A DNA stretch of 64,000 nucleotides from an uncultured Aquimarina sp. (GCF_947500065.1 NZ_CANMQT010000004.1:372001-436000), one strand, 5' to 3'. Positions 38,535-48,987 are shown, counted from the first letter of the stretch. Notes: a model not told the origin generated them from the letters alone. Numbers and translations: made by a program.

Positions 38535-39944
38535 CTAATCGAAATCAAAATATTTCGAACTTCCTAGATATTTTTTGATGATGTTATTATACTCTTTAGA
38601 TATCCTTAATGCTAAGGTTCCTTCTATTGTATATAGTGATTCTGCATCCTTATATCCGCTCTTAAGCATTTTTTCTAAGTAAAAAAGTGCCGTTTCATTA
38701 TCCCCATCCGTGACACATAGAGAGATAATATTTCTATATGATTCAAAATCATTTTTATCAACTATTGTACTGAGAATATTTAAAAATATTTTTCTATCTA
38801 TTTCTTTTTTATCCTTAGGTACCTCTTTTTTATATACAAATAAAGTGTTCTTTAGGAAACCTTTTATCCGTAGCACCATATCGCTAGCATATTTCTCTTC
38901 ATTTTTTGCTAGTTTATCAAGCTCTTCCATTCTGTACTGCCACCAACCTAAGTTATTATATTGTCTTAGATCTATATCTTCTTCTAATGATAAAATAAAA
39001 GTTTGGCGTAAAAATATCTCTTGATTATAATATTTGGATCTTAACCTCTTTCTTTTTTTGTATGCATCAATCTTTCTTATTTCTTTCTGTTCTTCTTTAA
39101 GTATATCCACATCAAAAAACAAATCATACTTACTTCTCATTCTAGTTAACTTATCATAAGCTCGTAAATATTCTTTTTTACTTTTTAATAGTTTAACTTC
39201 CTTATGATCCTTTTCGTAGCGATTGGCAATCCAGATAGAATCTTTTGGTATACTACCTTTTATCATAGCCTCCATTGTAAAATATGGTAATGCTTGATCT
39301 ACAACCTCTTCTGGTGGAAATTCTTCTTTTCCATCATATACATAAACATCAGAAGCTACACCCTTTCTTTTTAAATATTTATGAGTATTTAAAAAGTCTC
39401 TGTATCTGAAATTTTTATCTCCAACCATTCCTATATAGGAGAGATTCTTATCAGTATTCAACTTCTGATTGTAATTACCTATAGCTACTACACCATTAAG
39501 TTGTTTGTATAACAGTGGCAATGAAGTATTAAGAATAGCATCTTCTCCAGCTCCAAAAACATACATCCTTTTATCTTGAATAGGAAAAAGAGAAATAATA
39601 TGTTTCATGAAAAACAGGACATAGTTTGATTTCTCCTTGACACTTAGTTTTTCAGCATAATTAGATACTACTATTACATATCCCAATTCTTCTGCTGATT
39701 TACTAAAAAGATGCGTTAAGGAATTCATATTTCCTGTGCTATCAAATCCAAAAAGTATAGGCCACGCATTATTTAGATCAAAGGATTTTGGCAAGTAAAT
39801 ACTATAAACTCCTTTACTAGAAGGCACCGTAAGAGAATCTACCACAACCCCTTTTTTTAGCTTTAATTCGCTTTGACTATAAGAATATGTTACGAAACAA
39901 AAAAATGCACAAAAAAGAATAGTTTTAATAAAATACGGTTTCAT
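38535..39944 (-). CDS. Secreted alpha/beta-hydrolase-like protein lacking recognisable catalytic residues
   Basis: Aligns by eye to 44931-46118 (VVDSLTVPSSKGVYSIYLPKSFD.., YDGKEEFPPEEVVDQALPYFTMEAMIKG) but GFSGGS is replaced by GAGEDA. Confidence 0.6.
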   Translation of the reverse strand: MKPYFIKTILFCAFFCFVTYSYSQSELKLKKGVVVDSLTVPSSKGVYSIYLPKSFDLNNAWPILFGFDSTGNMNSLTHLFSKSAEELGYVIVVSNYAEKLSVKEKSNYVLFFMKHIISLFPIQDKRMYVFGAGEDAILNTSLPLLYKQLNGVVAIGNYNQKLNTDKNLSYIGMVGDKNFRYRDFLNTHKYLKRKGVASDVYVYDGKEEFPPEEVVDQALPYFTMEAMIKGSIPKDSIWIANRYEKDHKEVKLLKSKKEYLRAYDKLTRMRSKYDLFFDVDILKEEQKEIRKIDAYKKRKRLRSKYYNQEIFLRQTFILSLEEDIDLRQYNNLGWWQYRMEELDKLAKNEEKYASDMVLRIKGFLKNTLFVYKKEVPKDKKEIDRKIFLNILSTIVDKNDFESYRNIISLCVTDGDNETALFYLEKMLKSGYKDAESLYTIEGTLALRISKEYNNIIKKYLGSSKYFDFD

Positions 39945-40022
39945 GCTACAATGATTTTTACTAAAGAGAAAGCAACAAATAAAATGCCACTTACTTTATT
40001 TACTATAAAATAATTCTCACTC

Positions 40023-40841
40023 CTATACTCCTATACTTCCTAATTCTACACCTTCAGAGTATGCTACTTTAATATTATGTTGGCTGAATGCTCTTTTGAT
40101 CTCTTGATGAGCAATAAAAGTTACTTCCCAAAAATCATCTGGTTTTACATAAGGTCTAACGGCAATTAAAACACTATGAGAATCAAAATTTTCTATTCCT
40201 ATCTCTGTAGCTGGGGATTCTAATATCTTTTCTATAGGTTCTAAGGTGTCTTCTATAACCTTTTTTACTTTAGGAAAATCCTCGCTATACGGCATAGTTA
40301 CTATAATTTCTAGCCGTATAACCCCTTCTCTAGAATAGTTTGTTACTACATCATCCGTTATTTTAGAATTAGGAATAATTAGAATCTTACTTCCTGGTGT
40401 TTTTACAGTGGTACTAAAAATACCGATCTCCTTTACTTTTCCGAATTTATCATCTACTTCTATCCAATCTTCTAACTGATATGGTTTCAGAAACATAATT
40501 AGTATACCGGATGCAAAATTACCCAAACTTCCCTGAAGTGAAAGACCTATAGCAAAACTAATCGCTGCCAAAATTGCTACGAAACCGGATAGATCGGCAC
40601 CTAAAATAGAAATGACAATAAAAAGAATGGCAATTTTTAATAATACGGATATAATTGAAGTAAGAAACGGTCGCATTGTATCTGATATATTCATCCGCTT
40701 CAATGTAGCTTCTATCAGTTTTAGTATCCTTTTGATAATTTTGAATCCTATCCAAAGTATCAATGCAGCTCCTATAATCCTAGGCGCAAAAAAAACGATT
40801 TTATCAATAGCTATCTCTAAATATTCTTGTATTCTATCCAT
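40023..40841 (-). CDS. MscS-family small-conductance mechanosensitive channel
   Basis: AISFAIGLSLQGSLGNFASGILIMFLKPYQLEDWIEVDDKFGKVKEIGIFSTTVKTPGSKILIIPNSKI. Confidence 0.94.
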   Translation of the reverse strand: MDRIQEYLEIAIDKIVFFAPRIIGAALILWIGFKIIKRILKLIEATLKRMNISDTMRPFLTSIISVLLKIAILFIVISILGADLSGFVAILAAISFAIGLSLQGSLGNFASGILIMFLKPYQLEDWIEVDDKFGKVKEIGIFSTTVKTPGSKILIIPNSKITDDVVTNYSREGVIRLEIIVTMPYSEDFPKVKKVIEDTLEPIEKILESPATEIGIENFDSHSVLIAVRPYVKPDDFWEVTFIAHQEIKRAFSQHNIKVAYSEGVELGSIGV

Positions 40842-40896
40842 GCAATTTTTAATTGTACCTAAAAATAGGAAAAGAAACTCATTCTTAAACGCTATT

Positions 40897-40983
40897 CATA
40901 AAAAAACGCTCAGAGTTTCACTCGAGCGTTTTTCTTATCTTTTTCCCGTACTATCTTTAGTTTTTAACCTAATGTCCTCACAC
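40897..40983 (-). ncRNA. Partial copy C of the repeated small-RNA-like element
   Basis: Minus strand GTGTGAGGACATTAGGTTAAAAACTAAAGATAGTACG followed by terminator AACGCTCGAGTGAAACTCTGAGCGTTTTTTT. Confidence 0.45.
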
Positions 40984-41052
40984 AAGATCTTGATAAATTC
41001 TATACACTTTAATAATATCAAATCTTATGCCAAAATCCAGGAAATTACTATT

Positions 41053-42651
41053 CTATACTTGTTTTTTATTAGAAATAGCTTCTTTGTATTTTTTAAGTTC
41101 CTTTGCTACTCTTGGGGTCATTAAAAATAATCCTATCATATTAGGGACTAGCATTGAAAAGATCATAGCATCAGAAAAATCAGTTACAGCGGTTAAACTT
41201 GCAGCAGATCCAATAATTACACATATGCAAAATATACTTTTGTAGATATACTCTACATATCTTCCTCTTCCGAATAAATAAGACCACGCCTGATATCCAT
41301 AATAAGACCAGGAGATCATAGATGAAAAAGCAAAAAGAATCACCGCTAAGCTCAAAACATAAGGGAACCACGAAATACCACTTTCTAATGCATTTGCCGT
41401 AAGTAATACACCTTGCTCATCTGATATTTGAGTTCCAACTTCAATCTGCCCAGTAATAATCAAAACAATAGCAGTCATTGTACAAATTACCACTGTATCT
41501 ATAAAAGGTTCTAGTAAGGCTACCAACCCTTCACTAGCTGCATATTTAGTTTTCACCGCAGCATGGGCTATAGAAGAAGATCCAATTCCTGCTTCATTAG
41601 AAAAAGCAGCTCTTCTAAAACCTTGGATCATTACTCCTACCATTCCACCTGTTATTCCTTCTGCACTAAAAGCTCCATCAATAATTGCATATATCGCATC
41701 TGGTATTACCCTATAATTAATAGATATCACTGTTATAACTGCTAACACATATACAACAACCATAGAGGGTACAATCTTATCGGTAACTTTTGCTATTTTT
41801 TTAATCCCTCCTATAATAACGATTGCCACAAAAAGTGCCATCACTAAACCAAACAACCACCCTTTTCCATATATAAAGCTATTTTCTGCACCTGTTACAT
41901 GTTCAAACAATTTAAATGCCTGATTCGCCTGAAACATATTTCCACCACCAAAAGATCCACCCACGCACATAATTGCGAAAATCACAGCTAATATTTTTCC
42001 TAAAGTTGTAAGGCCTCTTTCTTTTAAACCTTTGCTTAGATAATACATCGGGCCTCCATAAACAGTTCCGTTTTCGTCAATTTCTCTGTAAGCTACGCCA
42101 AGTGTGCACTCTACAAACTTAGAAGCCATTCCTAAAAAACCCACTAAAATCATCCAAAATGTAGCTCCCGCGCCACCAATAGATAGCGCTATGGCAACAC
42201 CTGCCACATTTCCTAATCCTACAGTTGCAGATAATGCCGCCGTTAATGCCTGAAAATGACTTACTTCTCCATCTTTACCTTCTACTCTAACGGTATCAGG
42301 TTGATCTCCGCCTACTGTATGAACAGATTCAGAAACTTCTAAATCACTAGATGCTTCCAGATCATCATACTTTCCTCTTACAATATTTATTGAAGTCAAA
42401 AAGCTTCTGAAATTTATTCCTTTGAAATAAATTGTAAAGTAAGAGGCCCCCAATAATAAAACAATCAATACCCAAGGAATACCGACCTCAGAAGTTATAG
42501 GAATTTCCGCGAAAATTGCATCTACGAACCAATCTGTAGCATTTTTAAATCCATCATTGATACGTTGATCTATAGATCCTGAATTGATTTCTTGCGCTGT
42601 AGTATGAGCATACCCAAAAAGTAAGGTGTACATCGCTATGATTTTCTTCAT
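41053..42651 (-). CDS. Alanine/glycine:cation symporter (AGCS family)
   Basis: ATVGLGNVAGVAIALSIGGAGATFWMILVGFLGMASKFVECTLGVAYRE, RAAFSNEAGIGSSSIAHAAVKT. Confidence 0.94.
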   Translation of the reverse strand: MKKIIAMYTLLFGYAHTTAQEINSGSIDQRINDGFKNATDWFVDAIFAEIPITSEVGIPWVLIVLLLGASYFTIYFKGINFRSFLTSINIVRGKYDDLEASSDLEVSESVHTVGGDQPDTVRVEGKDGEVSHFQALTAALSATVGLGNVAGVAIALSIGGAGATFWMILVGFLGMASKFVECTLGVAYREIDENGTVYGGPMYYLSKGLKERGLTTLGKILAVIFAIMCVGGSFGGGNMFQANQAFKLFEHVTGAENSFIYGKGWLFGLVMALFVAIVIIGGIKKIAKVTDKIVPSMVVVYVLAVITVISINYRVIPDAIYAIIDGAFSAEGITGGMVGVMIQGFRRAAFSNEAGIGSSSIAHAAVKTKYAASEGLVALLEPFIDTVVICTMTAIVLIITGQIEVGTQISDEQGVLLTANALESGISWFPYVLSLAVILFAFSSMISWSYYGYQAWSYLFGRGRYVEYIYKSIFCICVIIGSAASLTAVTDFSDAMIFSMLVPNMIGLFLMTPRVAKELKKYKEAISNKKQV

Positions 42652-42754
42652 CTGTTTTTAGTGTTATGATTTCAGACGAAGATTGAATAAAACTAATTAT
42701 GACAAAAGGTTACGTAATGATGAATTTAGGGAATCAGAATGCTTAAGTATATGC

Positions 42755-43900
42755 TTAATCAGTATCTGAGCTGCGAATACTAGCGTATTTTAGTAGTTGG
42801 TTAGCTTTAGCAAATGCTATTAATTGTTCTTTTCCATCCGCACCACTAATTTTAAGTACTTTCTTAATTTGGTAAATATGAGTTTGAAAACCATCCAGGC
42901 TGATATTCATCTCCTCTGCAATTTCGGTATATGATTTACCAGTTCCACAAACACCGAGATTACCTATTACTTCTTTTTGTCTATCTGATAAGGCTATTTT
43001 GGTTGATTCTTCTAAGGAACTAATCTTTACATCACTTTCTTTAAGACGTTTTTGTAATGTAGAAATGGTATCTAAGTGACTTTCATTTGCTAATACCAGT
43101 TTTTCTTGTTGACTTAGTAATCGTTCTTTTTCTTTGGTAAGAATTTCTAATTCTGTTTGTTTTAATTCTTTTTCCGAAAGAAATTTCCAACTATATAATA
43201 GAATAGAAAATAATAGAATAAACAAAAACTTAAATGACAAACCTGTAATCGTCCCCAGTAAACTCCAAAATTCTTGATCGATAAATGCTAGTACTTTATC
43301 CTGAGGAATAATTCTGTGTGTCACCGCAACTACTATAAGAACAAATAACAGAAAACAAGGAAACACCATAAATTTCATAGTACGATTTGCAAAAGCCTTA
43401 TTAAGTTCATTTAATAATGCAAATGCAACGATTAAAGAGATTGGAATATCTATAAGCCATATAAAATTATTACTAATCTCCGTATTACTATAGGAAGTCA
43501 CAATAAAAACAAAAGCAATCATTATAAGCACACCGCTAAAAAGAGTAACGAATTCTTTCTCTGAAAAGCGCTGTACTAATCGGACCACAATATTACGTTC
43601 TTTGTGATGTTCGATAGATGGTAAAGAAAGTAAAATACTAAGTGAGTTTGCCAATGAAATCAATACTCCCATATAAATGACAACTTTATGTGTAGTTTTA
43701 ATTTCAATTAGTTGAACTAATATAATATTAATAAGAGCACCGAATCCCCATAAAAAAATTGCCAAACCGAACCACTTAATACCGCTAATAGATATTGAAG
43801 ATTGATTTTTGATTCTTTCCTTGCAGTAAATTCTATGAATTACAAAAGCAGTAATCAAGCATACTATTGCCGTAACATAATATTCTAAGGTAACGTACAT
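42755..43900 (-). CDS. Membrane-embedded LuxR-type HTH protein (about 7 TM + coiled coil + HTH)
   Basis: Seven hydrophobic segments, a coiled coil (ELKQTELEILTKEKERLLSQQEKL) and LSDRQKEVIGNLGVCGTGKSYTEIAEEMNISLDGFQTHIYQIKKVLKI. Confidence 0.75.
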   Translation of the reverse strand: MYVTLEYYVTAIVCLITAFVIHRIYCKERIKNQSSISISGIKWFGLAIFLWGFGALINIILVQLIEIKTTHKVVIYMGVLISLANSLSILLSLPSIEHHKERNIVVRLVQRFSEKEFVTLFSGVLIMIAFVFIVTSYSNTEISNNFIWLIDIPISLIVAFALLNELNKAFANRTMKFMVFPCFLLFVLIVVAVTHRIIPQDKVLAFIDQEFWSLLGTITGLSFKFLFILLFSILLYSWKFLSEKELKQTELEILTKEKERLLSQQEKLVLANESHLDTISTLQKRLKESDVKISSLEESTKIALSDRQKEVIGNLGVCGTGKSYTEIAEEMNISLDGFQTHIYQIKKVLKISGADGKEQLIAFAKANQLLKYASIRSSDTD

Positions 43901-43985
43901 AACATCCTAAAGATAATATATATTCTATTTTATTAGTGAAGCGTTTTTATACTTTTTCTTATTTGCTATAAAAATGTAAATCGCT

Positions 43986-44426
43986 TCAATTTTTTCTATT
44001 TAAAATTGGATTATTTTCTATCACATTGGATAAAATAATGTGAGTTTTAGCTTCTCCATATGTTATCAACCTATCTATAAATCCCTGTAAATGAGCCTGA
44101 TCTTCTAAAACTACTTCCATAATTATATTTTCATTACCTGTAATTCGATAACAATTAAGTACTTCACTAAACTCTGATATTTTAGACAAAAACGGTTTTA
44201 GGCGTCCCATAAAAGCTCTCAACGTAATAATCGCTTTTAGCTGATAGCCTGTTTTAGAGTAAGAAACCTTTGTTGTGTATCCTTCTATAATACCGTAATC
44301 TTCCATTTTTTTTATTCGTTCTGCAACGGCTGGAGAACTTAGTCCAACATTCCTACCAATTTCTGCATTAGATAGCCTTGCATTTTTTTGTAATAATTGA
44401 AGAATTTTCCAGTTTGTGTCGTCCAT
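43986..44426 (-). CDS. Lrp/AsnC family transcriptional regulator
   Basis: MDDTNWKILQLLQKNARLSNAEIGRNVGLSSPAVAERIKKMEDYGIIEGYTTKV. Confidence 0.94.
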   Translation of the reverse strand: MDDTNWKILQLLQKNARLSNAEIGRNVGLSSPAVAERIKKMEDYGIIEGYTTKVSYSKTGYQLKAIITLRAFMGRLKPFLSKISEFSEVLNCYRITGNENIIMEVVLEDQAHLQGFIDRLITYGEAKTHIILSNVIENNPILNRKN

Positions 44427-44537
44427 TATAATTTAAATCAAAAAATAGATTTTACCATATTTTCTAAAGCAAATTAACGATTATACCTTAAAGTAAAAAG
44501 CAATATCCTCTAAAATACCCTTAATTTTGGCTTAACA

Positions 44538-44921
44538 ATGGAATCAAGCCCTAAAAACATAAGACTTTACAAGAAAGCTTTGGAAATACTCATATTATCC
44601 AAGAGTATTTCTAAATACCTTGTTCATGATTTGGCGCCATTAGAAAAAAACGGAAAAGAAAACCCCTTTATTTATTTTACAGGTGACATTGTAAAAGACT
44701 CTGATTCCTTGGTTCCCGAAATTATCAAGGCAGAAAATCAACCTTTTCAGAATGATCGGATAAAACACGCAATTTCATTAGAAAGTCTTACTAATAAGCT
44801 TTATAAAAACTGTGAAAGACTTGAACATTCTGAAAGCAATGGTAAAGATTTTATTAAGTTACTCCGTAAAGAGCTCAAAAAATTTAAGAGACTACAAAGT
44901 AGTTGGATGATGTCTTTATAA
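44538..44921 (+). CDS. Hypothetical helical protein
   Basis: 127 aa ORF divergent from Lrp/AsnC gene; no family recognised. Confidence 0.5.
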   Translation: MESSPKNIRLYKKALEILILSKSISKYLVHDLAPLEKNGKENPFIYFTGDIVKDSDSLVPEIIKAENQPFQNDRIKHAISLESLTNKLYKNCERLEHSESNGKDFIKLLRKELKKFKRLQSSWMMSL

Positions 44922-44930
44922 AAAATAAGA

Positions 44931-46118
44931 CTATTTTAATCTCGGATAAATTAGCTTTCTAATAGAAGCTGTAAATTCTTTTTGCTTTTCATTAGGTTGA
45001 TACAAATCAAAATTAATCATCGAATAAGAAACCGCAAAAATCTGAAACCGTAATCTTTCTAACATTTTTTTTAATTCTGGATCTTCTTTCTTATTTAACT
45101 TTTCCAGTTTACCCAATTCCTTTTCCCACCAGGTGATATTAATATTATCAGAGTTCTTGTAGTCTTCGAACAGACGTTTAGTAAATTTTTGTGTTAACTC
45201 ATTTTCTTTTTTAAAAGCATGAGATACGGATTTTAATAATTTTTTATACTCCTTACTACTATGAACTGCCTTAAGTTTAGTAACGATACTATCTAACGTA
45301 TACACTGAATTATAAGTAGTCAGAGTACGTTCATAGTTTTCAACAGCCAATAATAAATCATTTTCTTTTTCTGCTTTTGTGGCAGCATCATATACTTTTC
45401 TATAACTTTTGTAAATTTCAGAAGCTTCTTTATTCTTTATCCCTTTTAAATATGCTTGAATTTCTAACCAATCAAATGCTTTCAAAATTTGATCCTCAGG
45501 TGTCCAGCTATGGTTACCATCATACGTGATTAAAGTATTTGCTAAACGCAATTGCTGCAGATATCCTTTTGCTCGTATCATTTCCTGATAATTCATATCC
45601 CTGTTACCACATACGCCAGCGTATGAAAATTTCTGAGTAGTAGGAGTATGAGATTGTTCTAAAGAAAATCCGGCACCACACCCTACGACACCTGCTACCT
45701 GATCCGTTAACACCGCAATCGCCGATGCTAGTCTGGATCCACCAGAGAACCCTGACAAATACACTTCATTCTGTTTAATTTTAAAATTAGCATATACAAA
45801 CTCAAACAAACGATTGGTGATTTCAAAATTGCGATCATATGGACCATTTCTTGTATTATTAGAACAAACTAATATATACCCATACGTTTCTGATGACTTA
45901 ATAAATTGATTAATTCCTCTTTTACCTTCTCCACCAGGATCAAAAACAAAAACAATAGGAGACTCTTTTTGAACTTCGAAAGAAGTGGGTAAATATAATG
46001 CTAAGGTTTCATTAGTTTTTCCTGAAACCAAAACAGAGTCTATTATCTTTCCGGTTTCATAAGTTTGCCCAAACGTTGTTGAACAAATAAACAGTATGGT
46101 TATATATCTATAAATCAT
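44931..46118 (-). CDS. Secreted alpha/beta hydrolase (feruloyl esterase/PHB depolymerase-like)
   Basis: Nucleophile elbow VYLSGFSGGSRLA, C-terminal His region TLITYDGNHSWTPED; signal peptide. Confidence 0.72.
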   Translation of the reverse strand: MIYRYITILFICSTTFGQTYETGKIIDSVLVSGKTNETLALYLPTSFEVQKESPIVFVFDPGGEGKRGINQFIKSSETYGYILVCSNNTRNGPYDRNFEITNRLFEFVYANFKIKQNEVYLSGFSGGSRLASAIAVLTDQVAGVVGCGAGFSLEQSHTPTTQKFSYAGVCGNRDMNYQEMIRAKGYLQQLRLANTLITYDGNHSWTPEDQILKAFDWLEIQAYLKGIKNKEASEIYKSYRKVYDAATKAEKENDLLLAVENYERTLTTYNSVYTLDSIVTKLKAVHSSKEYKKLLKSVSHAFKKENELTQKFTKRLFEDYKNSDNINITWWEKELGKLEKLNKKEDPELKKMLERLRFQIFAVSYSMINFDLYQPNEKQKEFTASIRKLIYPRLK

Positions 46119-46246
46119 CTATATCCTAAACAAGTTTAATATAGAAAAAACTAAGGTTTCATCTACTAATTAGAAAAAAAAAATTAATGTTACTAGCTTT
46201 TTTAATAACCAGAATCTATCGTATTATACTTTATGAATTGTATGAA

Positions 46247-47479
46247 TTAATCTTTAGATTCTAAAAATGCTTTTTCTTTTGCTGTCAAAACAATTGCATT
46301 CGAATTAATCGTATTAGAGGGTAGCATTTTATAAATAGGTTGTTCCAAATCCACCAAACCATTCGTGTCCAACCTTCTTCTTTTAGTTTCTTTTAAAACA
46401 AAAAGTTCATTCTTAAAATAAGTATTATACGTATCATTCTCTAAAGATAAAAGAACATCCGCTTCTATACTGAACCTGCTCAAACTATATTTCTCATCAA
46501 CTTTCTTTGCAAAATTATACGAGATTAACTGGCTTTTTGTTTCATATTGATATTCTTTATTAGAAAAAGTTGAAGTCTTTTTTTTAACATCATTTCGCAA
46601 TTCTATCTCCTTTACAAATTCAATAATTGCCTTCGTTTTTTTATCAAAAATGAATTTACCTTTTGTACGATTTGCTATTTCATTCACATTTTTCCAATCG
46701 GTGGTGTATGAAACCACAATGATATCAGGTGAAGATGTTTCCACAGTTTCTTCAATATTTCCAGAATATCTTAAAAATCCTGAAATAGCTATATCGAGAT
46801 ATGAATTTAACAATAAACTTTTGGTAATAATGTGCCCGCTTGATTCTGGATTAGATTCTCCTTTTTCATTAATATCAAAATCCAAGGGAACGTTCTTATT
46901 TTGGCTGACAGTTCCTAACTTAAGCTTAATGTTTTTTTCTAATTTTCGGTTATTAAAACCTGCGTCTTTTGTCCAAATTTTAAGTTCTGAAAGGACTAAA
47001 CGATGTATACTATCATCTACGATAAGCGTTTCTTTAAACGAACATTCTTTTTCGGTTGAATAATCTACATATAGGTTATAATAATTATCCAACACATATT
47101 GTAGCGCTTTCTTTAAGTCGAATGAATTAACAACCACCTCATCCAATTCCATATTATGAGGCTTTAACATGATCCTATCCAATGATTCTATTTCTCCAGA
47201 AATTATCGTTAAATCTTCATAGTTAAGATGAGAAATCGTTAGATCTTTATCTCTAATAATAATATTCACAACCCCATCTCCATTTGTATAACTACCTTCT
47301 TCTAGAGCAGTATACAACAAATGAACACCTTCTATCGGTTCATTTGTAAATTCATCAACAATGGTAATTTGTTTTGTCTGGGATACCCCAAAAGAAGAAA
47401 TAAAAAAAGCAAATAAAAGTACTAGATCGGTTCTATAAAAGTTCATGTATGTTTTTTCAATTACAAGATTAATTATCAA
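46247..47479 (-). CDS. Carboxypeptidase-regulatory-like domain protein
   Basis: QITIVDEFTNEPIEGVHLLYTALEEGSYTNGDGVVNIII, N-terminal CarboxypepD_reg-like domain. Confidence 0.65.
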   Translation of the reverse strand: MIINLVIEKTYMNFYRTDLVLLFAFFISSFGVSQTKQITIVDEFTNEPIEGVHLLYTALEEGSYTNGDGVVNIIIRDKDLTISHLNYEDLTIISGEIESLDRIMLKPHNMELDEVVVNSFDLKKALQYVLDNYYNLYVDYSTEKECSFKETLIVDDSIHRLVLSELKIWTKDAGFNNRKLEKNIKLKLGTVSQNKNVPLDFDINEKGESNPESSGHIITKSLLLNSYLDIAISGFLRYSGNIEETVETSSPDIIVVSYTTDWKNVNEIANRTKGKFIFDKKTKAIIEFVKEIELRNDVKKKTSTFSNKEYQYETKSQLISYNFAKKVDEKYSLSRFSIEADVLLSLENDTYNTYFKNELFVLKETKRRRLDTNGLVDLEQPIYKMLPSNTINSNAIVLTAKEKAFLESKD

Positions 47480-47527
47480 AAATCTTGCCGGAACCTACAA
47501 AATATTAAATCCATTCAGCGTATATTT

Positions 47528-48856
47528 TTATTTATATCTTTTACCATGCTTAATTACTATATCTACATCTTGTAACAAACTAATATGGCGTAACACATCT
47601 CCTTTTACGGCGATAATATCTGCGTGTTTTCCTTCTGTAATTGTTCCTACTTTATCCGAAACTCCCATCCAAACAGATGGCCAATAGGTAGCTGCCTTTA
47701 TTGCATACATAGGATCAATTCCGAACTCATTTACCCATACATCCAATTCATTCCAAGTGGATTGACTATGAAATTTCATTGGTATACCGCTATCTGTACC
47801 GATCATAAGCACAACCCCAGCATCCATTAATTGTTTGATTTTAGTTTCTAACGTTGGTTTACGTAAGGGTGTTAATTGAAAATAAGGTAAACGATCTTTA
47901 TGCGTAAAGCTATTTTTTATATCTGTTATTATTGTATCATGTAATCCTCTATGCCACGAATCATTATCAAGATGTTCTCCATGATCTCTTACATATTCAT
48001 AATTATATAAACCTTCTACTGTTGGGCACCAGAACAAGGGACCAAGATTCATTTGTGCGGTACGTTCTTTTATAGCTTCCATCACATCATCAGGATATCT
48101 AGGAGCAGATGATAAACCCGTATGCTCAAAACAATCCACATTAGCCTGAAGTCCGGCTCTTATCTCCTGCGGACGATGTCCGTGAGCTACAACTTTTAAT
48201 TTATACTTATGAGCTGTATCAACTACTGCTTGCAACTCTGCTGTGGTCATTTGATCCTGATCAATTAATTTGATGCAATCCACACCTGCATCTGCTAATT
48301 TTTTAATTTTCCTTTTAGCGTCTTCTACCCCATCAATCCCCCAACGAAAAGCTTCAGTTCCTGGATATGGTTTCTTTTGTATAAAAGGCCCTGAAACATA
48401 TAAAGTAGCTCCCGGAATTTCTCCTTTATTAATTCGATCTCTAACCGATATACTTTCTTTAAGAGGAGCACCAAGATCTCTTGCGCTAGTTACTCCAGCC
48501 ATTAATAATTGTTCCGCTGAAGAAGGCATGATTACATTCTCTAATAATGGAGGATATGTTTTATCCCAGTACGAATAATCTGCATGACCATTAATCATGG
48601 TATGCACATGCATATCCCAAAGTCCAGGTAACACAGACATACCTTCTGTAGAAATTACTTCTGCATTTGTTGGAACTTTTAAAGTTTTGATTGTACCTAC
48701 TGCTTTGATTCTATCATTTTCTATAATAATGACACTATTTTTTATCGGGGTAGCACCAAAACCATCAATCAAGGTTCCACCGACTAATGCTTTTAATGAG
48801 TTTTGTTGTGCAAATGCGCTACCACAGATAAGTAGCATTATAAGTATTCTTTTCAT
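47528..48856 (-). CDS. Amidohydrolase family protein, secreted
   Basis: GLWDMHVHTMINGH, LLMAGVTSARDLGAP, VVAHGHRP, MIGTDSGIPMKFH, GTITEGKHADIIAVKGD. Confidence 0.92.
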   Translation of the reverse strand: MKRILIMLLICGSAFAQQNSLKALVGGTLIDGFGATPIKNSVIIIENDRIKAVGTIKTLKVPTNAEVISTEGMSVLPGLWDMHVHTMINGHADYSYWDKTYPPLLENVIMPSSAEQLLMAGVTSARDLGAPLKESISVRDRINKGEIPGATLYVSGPFIQKKPYPGTEAFRWGIDGVEDAKRKIKKLADAGVDCIKLIDQDQMTTAELQAVVDTAHKYKLKVVAHGHRPQEIRAGLQANVDCFEHTGLSSAPRYPDDVMEAIKERTAQMNLGPLFWCPTVEGLYNYEYVRDHGEHLDNDSWHRGLHDTIITDIKNSFTHKDRLPYFQLTPLRKPTLETKIKQLMDAGVVLMIGTDSGIPMKFHSQSTWNELDVWVNEFGIDPMYAIKAATYWPSVWMGVSDKVGTITEGKHADIIAVKGDVLRHISLLQDVDIVIKHGKRYK

Positions 48857-48900
48857 GATGAGTTGTGTTTCTCTAAAGATAGAAAAACTAGGAGAAAAGA

Positions 48901-48926
48901 AAAATCTCGTCCTAGGACGAGATTTT
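48901..48926. terminator. Palindromic terminator downstream of icmF
   Basis: Perfect AAAATCTCGTCCTAGGACGAGATTTT. Confidence 0.8.
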
Positions 48927-48950
48927 ATTCATTTTAAGTGTATTTAAGCT

Positions 48951-48987
48951 CCCAAAACAAGCCTGTCTGCCAACAGGTAGATTTGGG
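48951..48987. repeat. REP-like hairpin
   Basis: CCCAAAACAAGCCTGTCTGCCAACAGGTAGATTTGGG: nested CCCAAA/TTTGGG and CCTG/CAGG arms. Confidence 0.5.
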
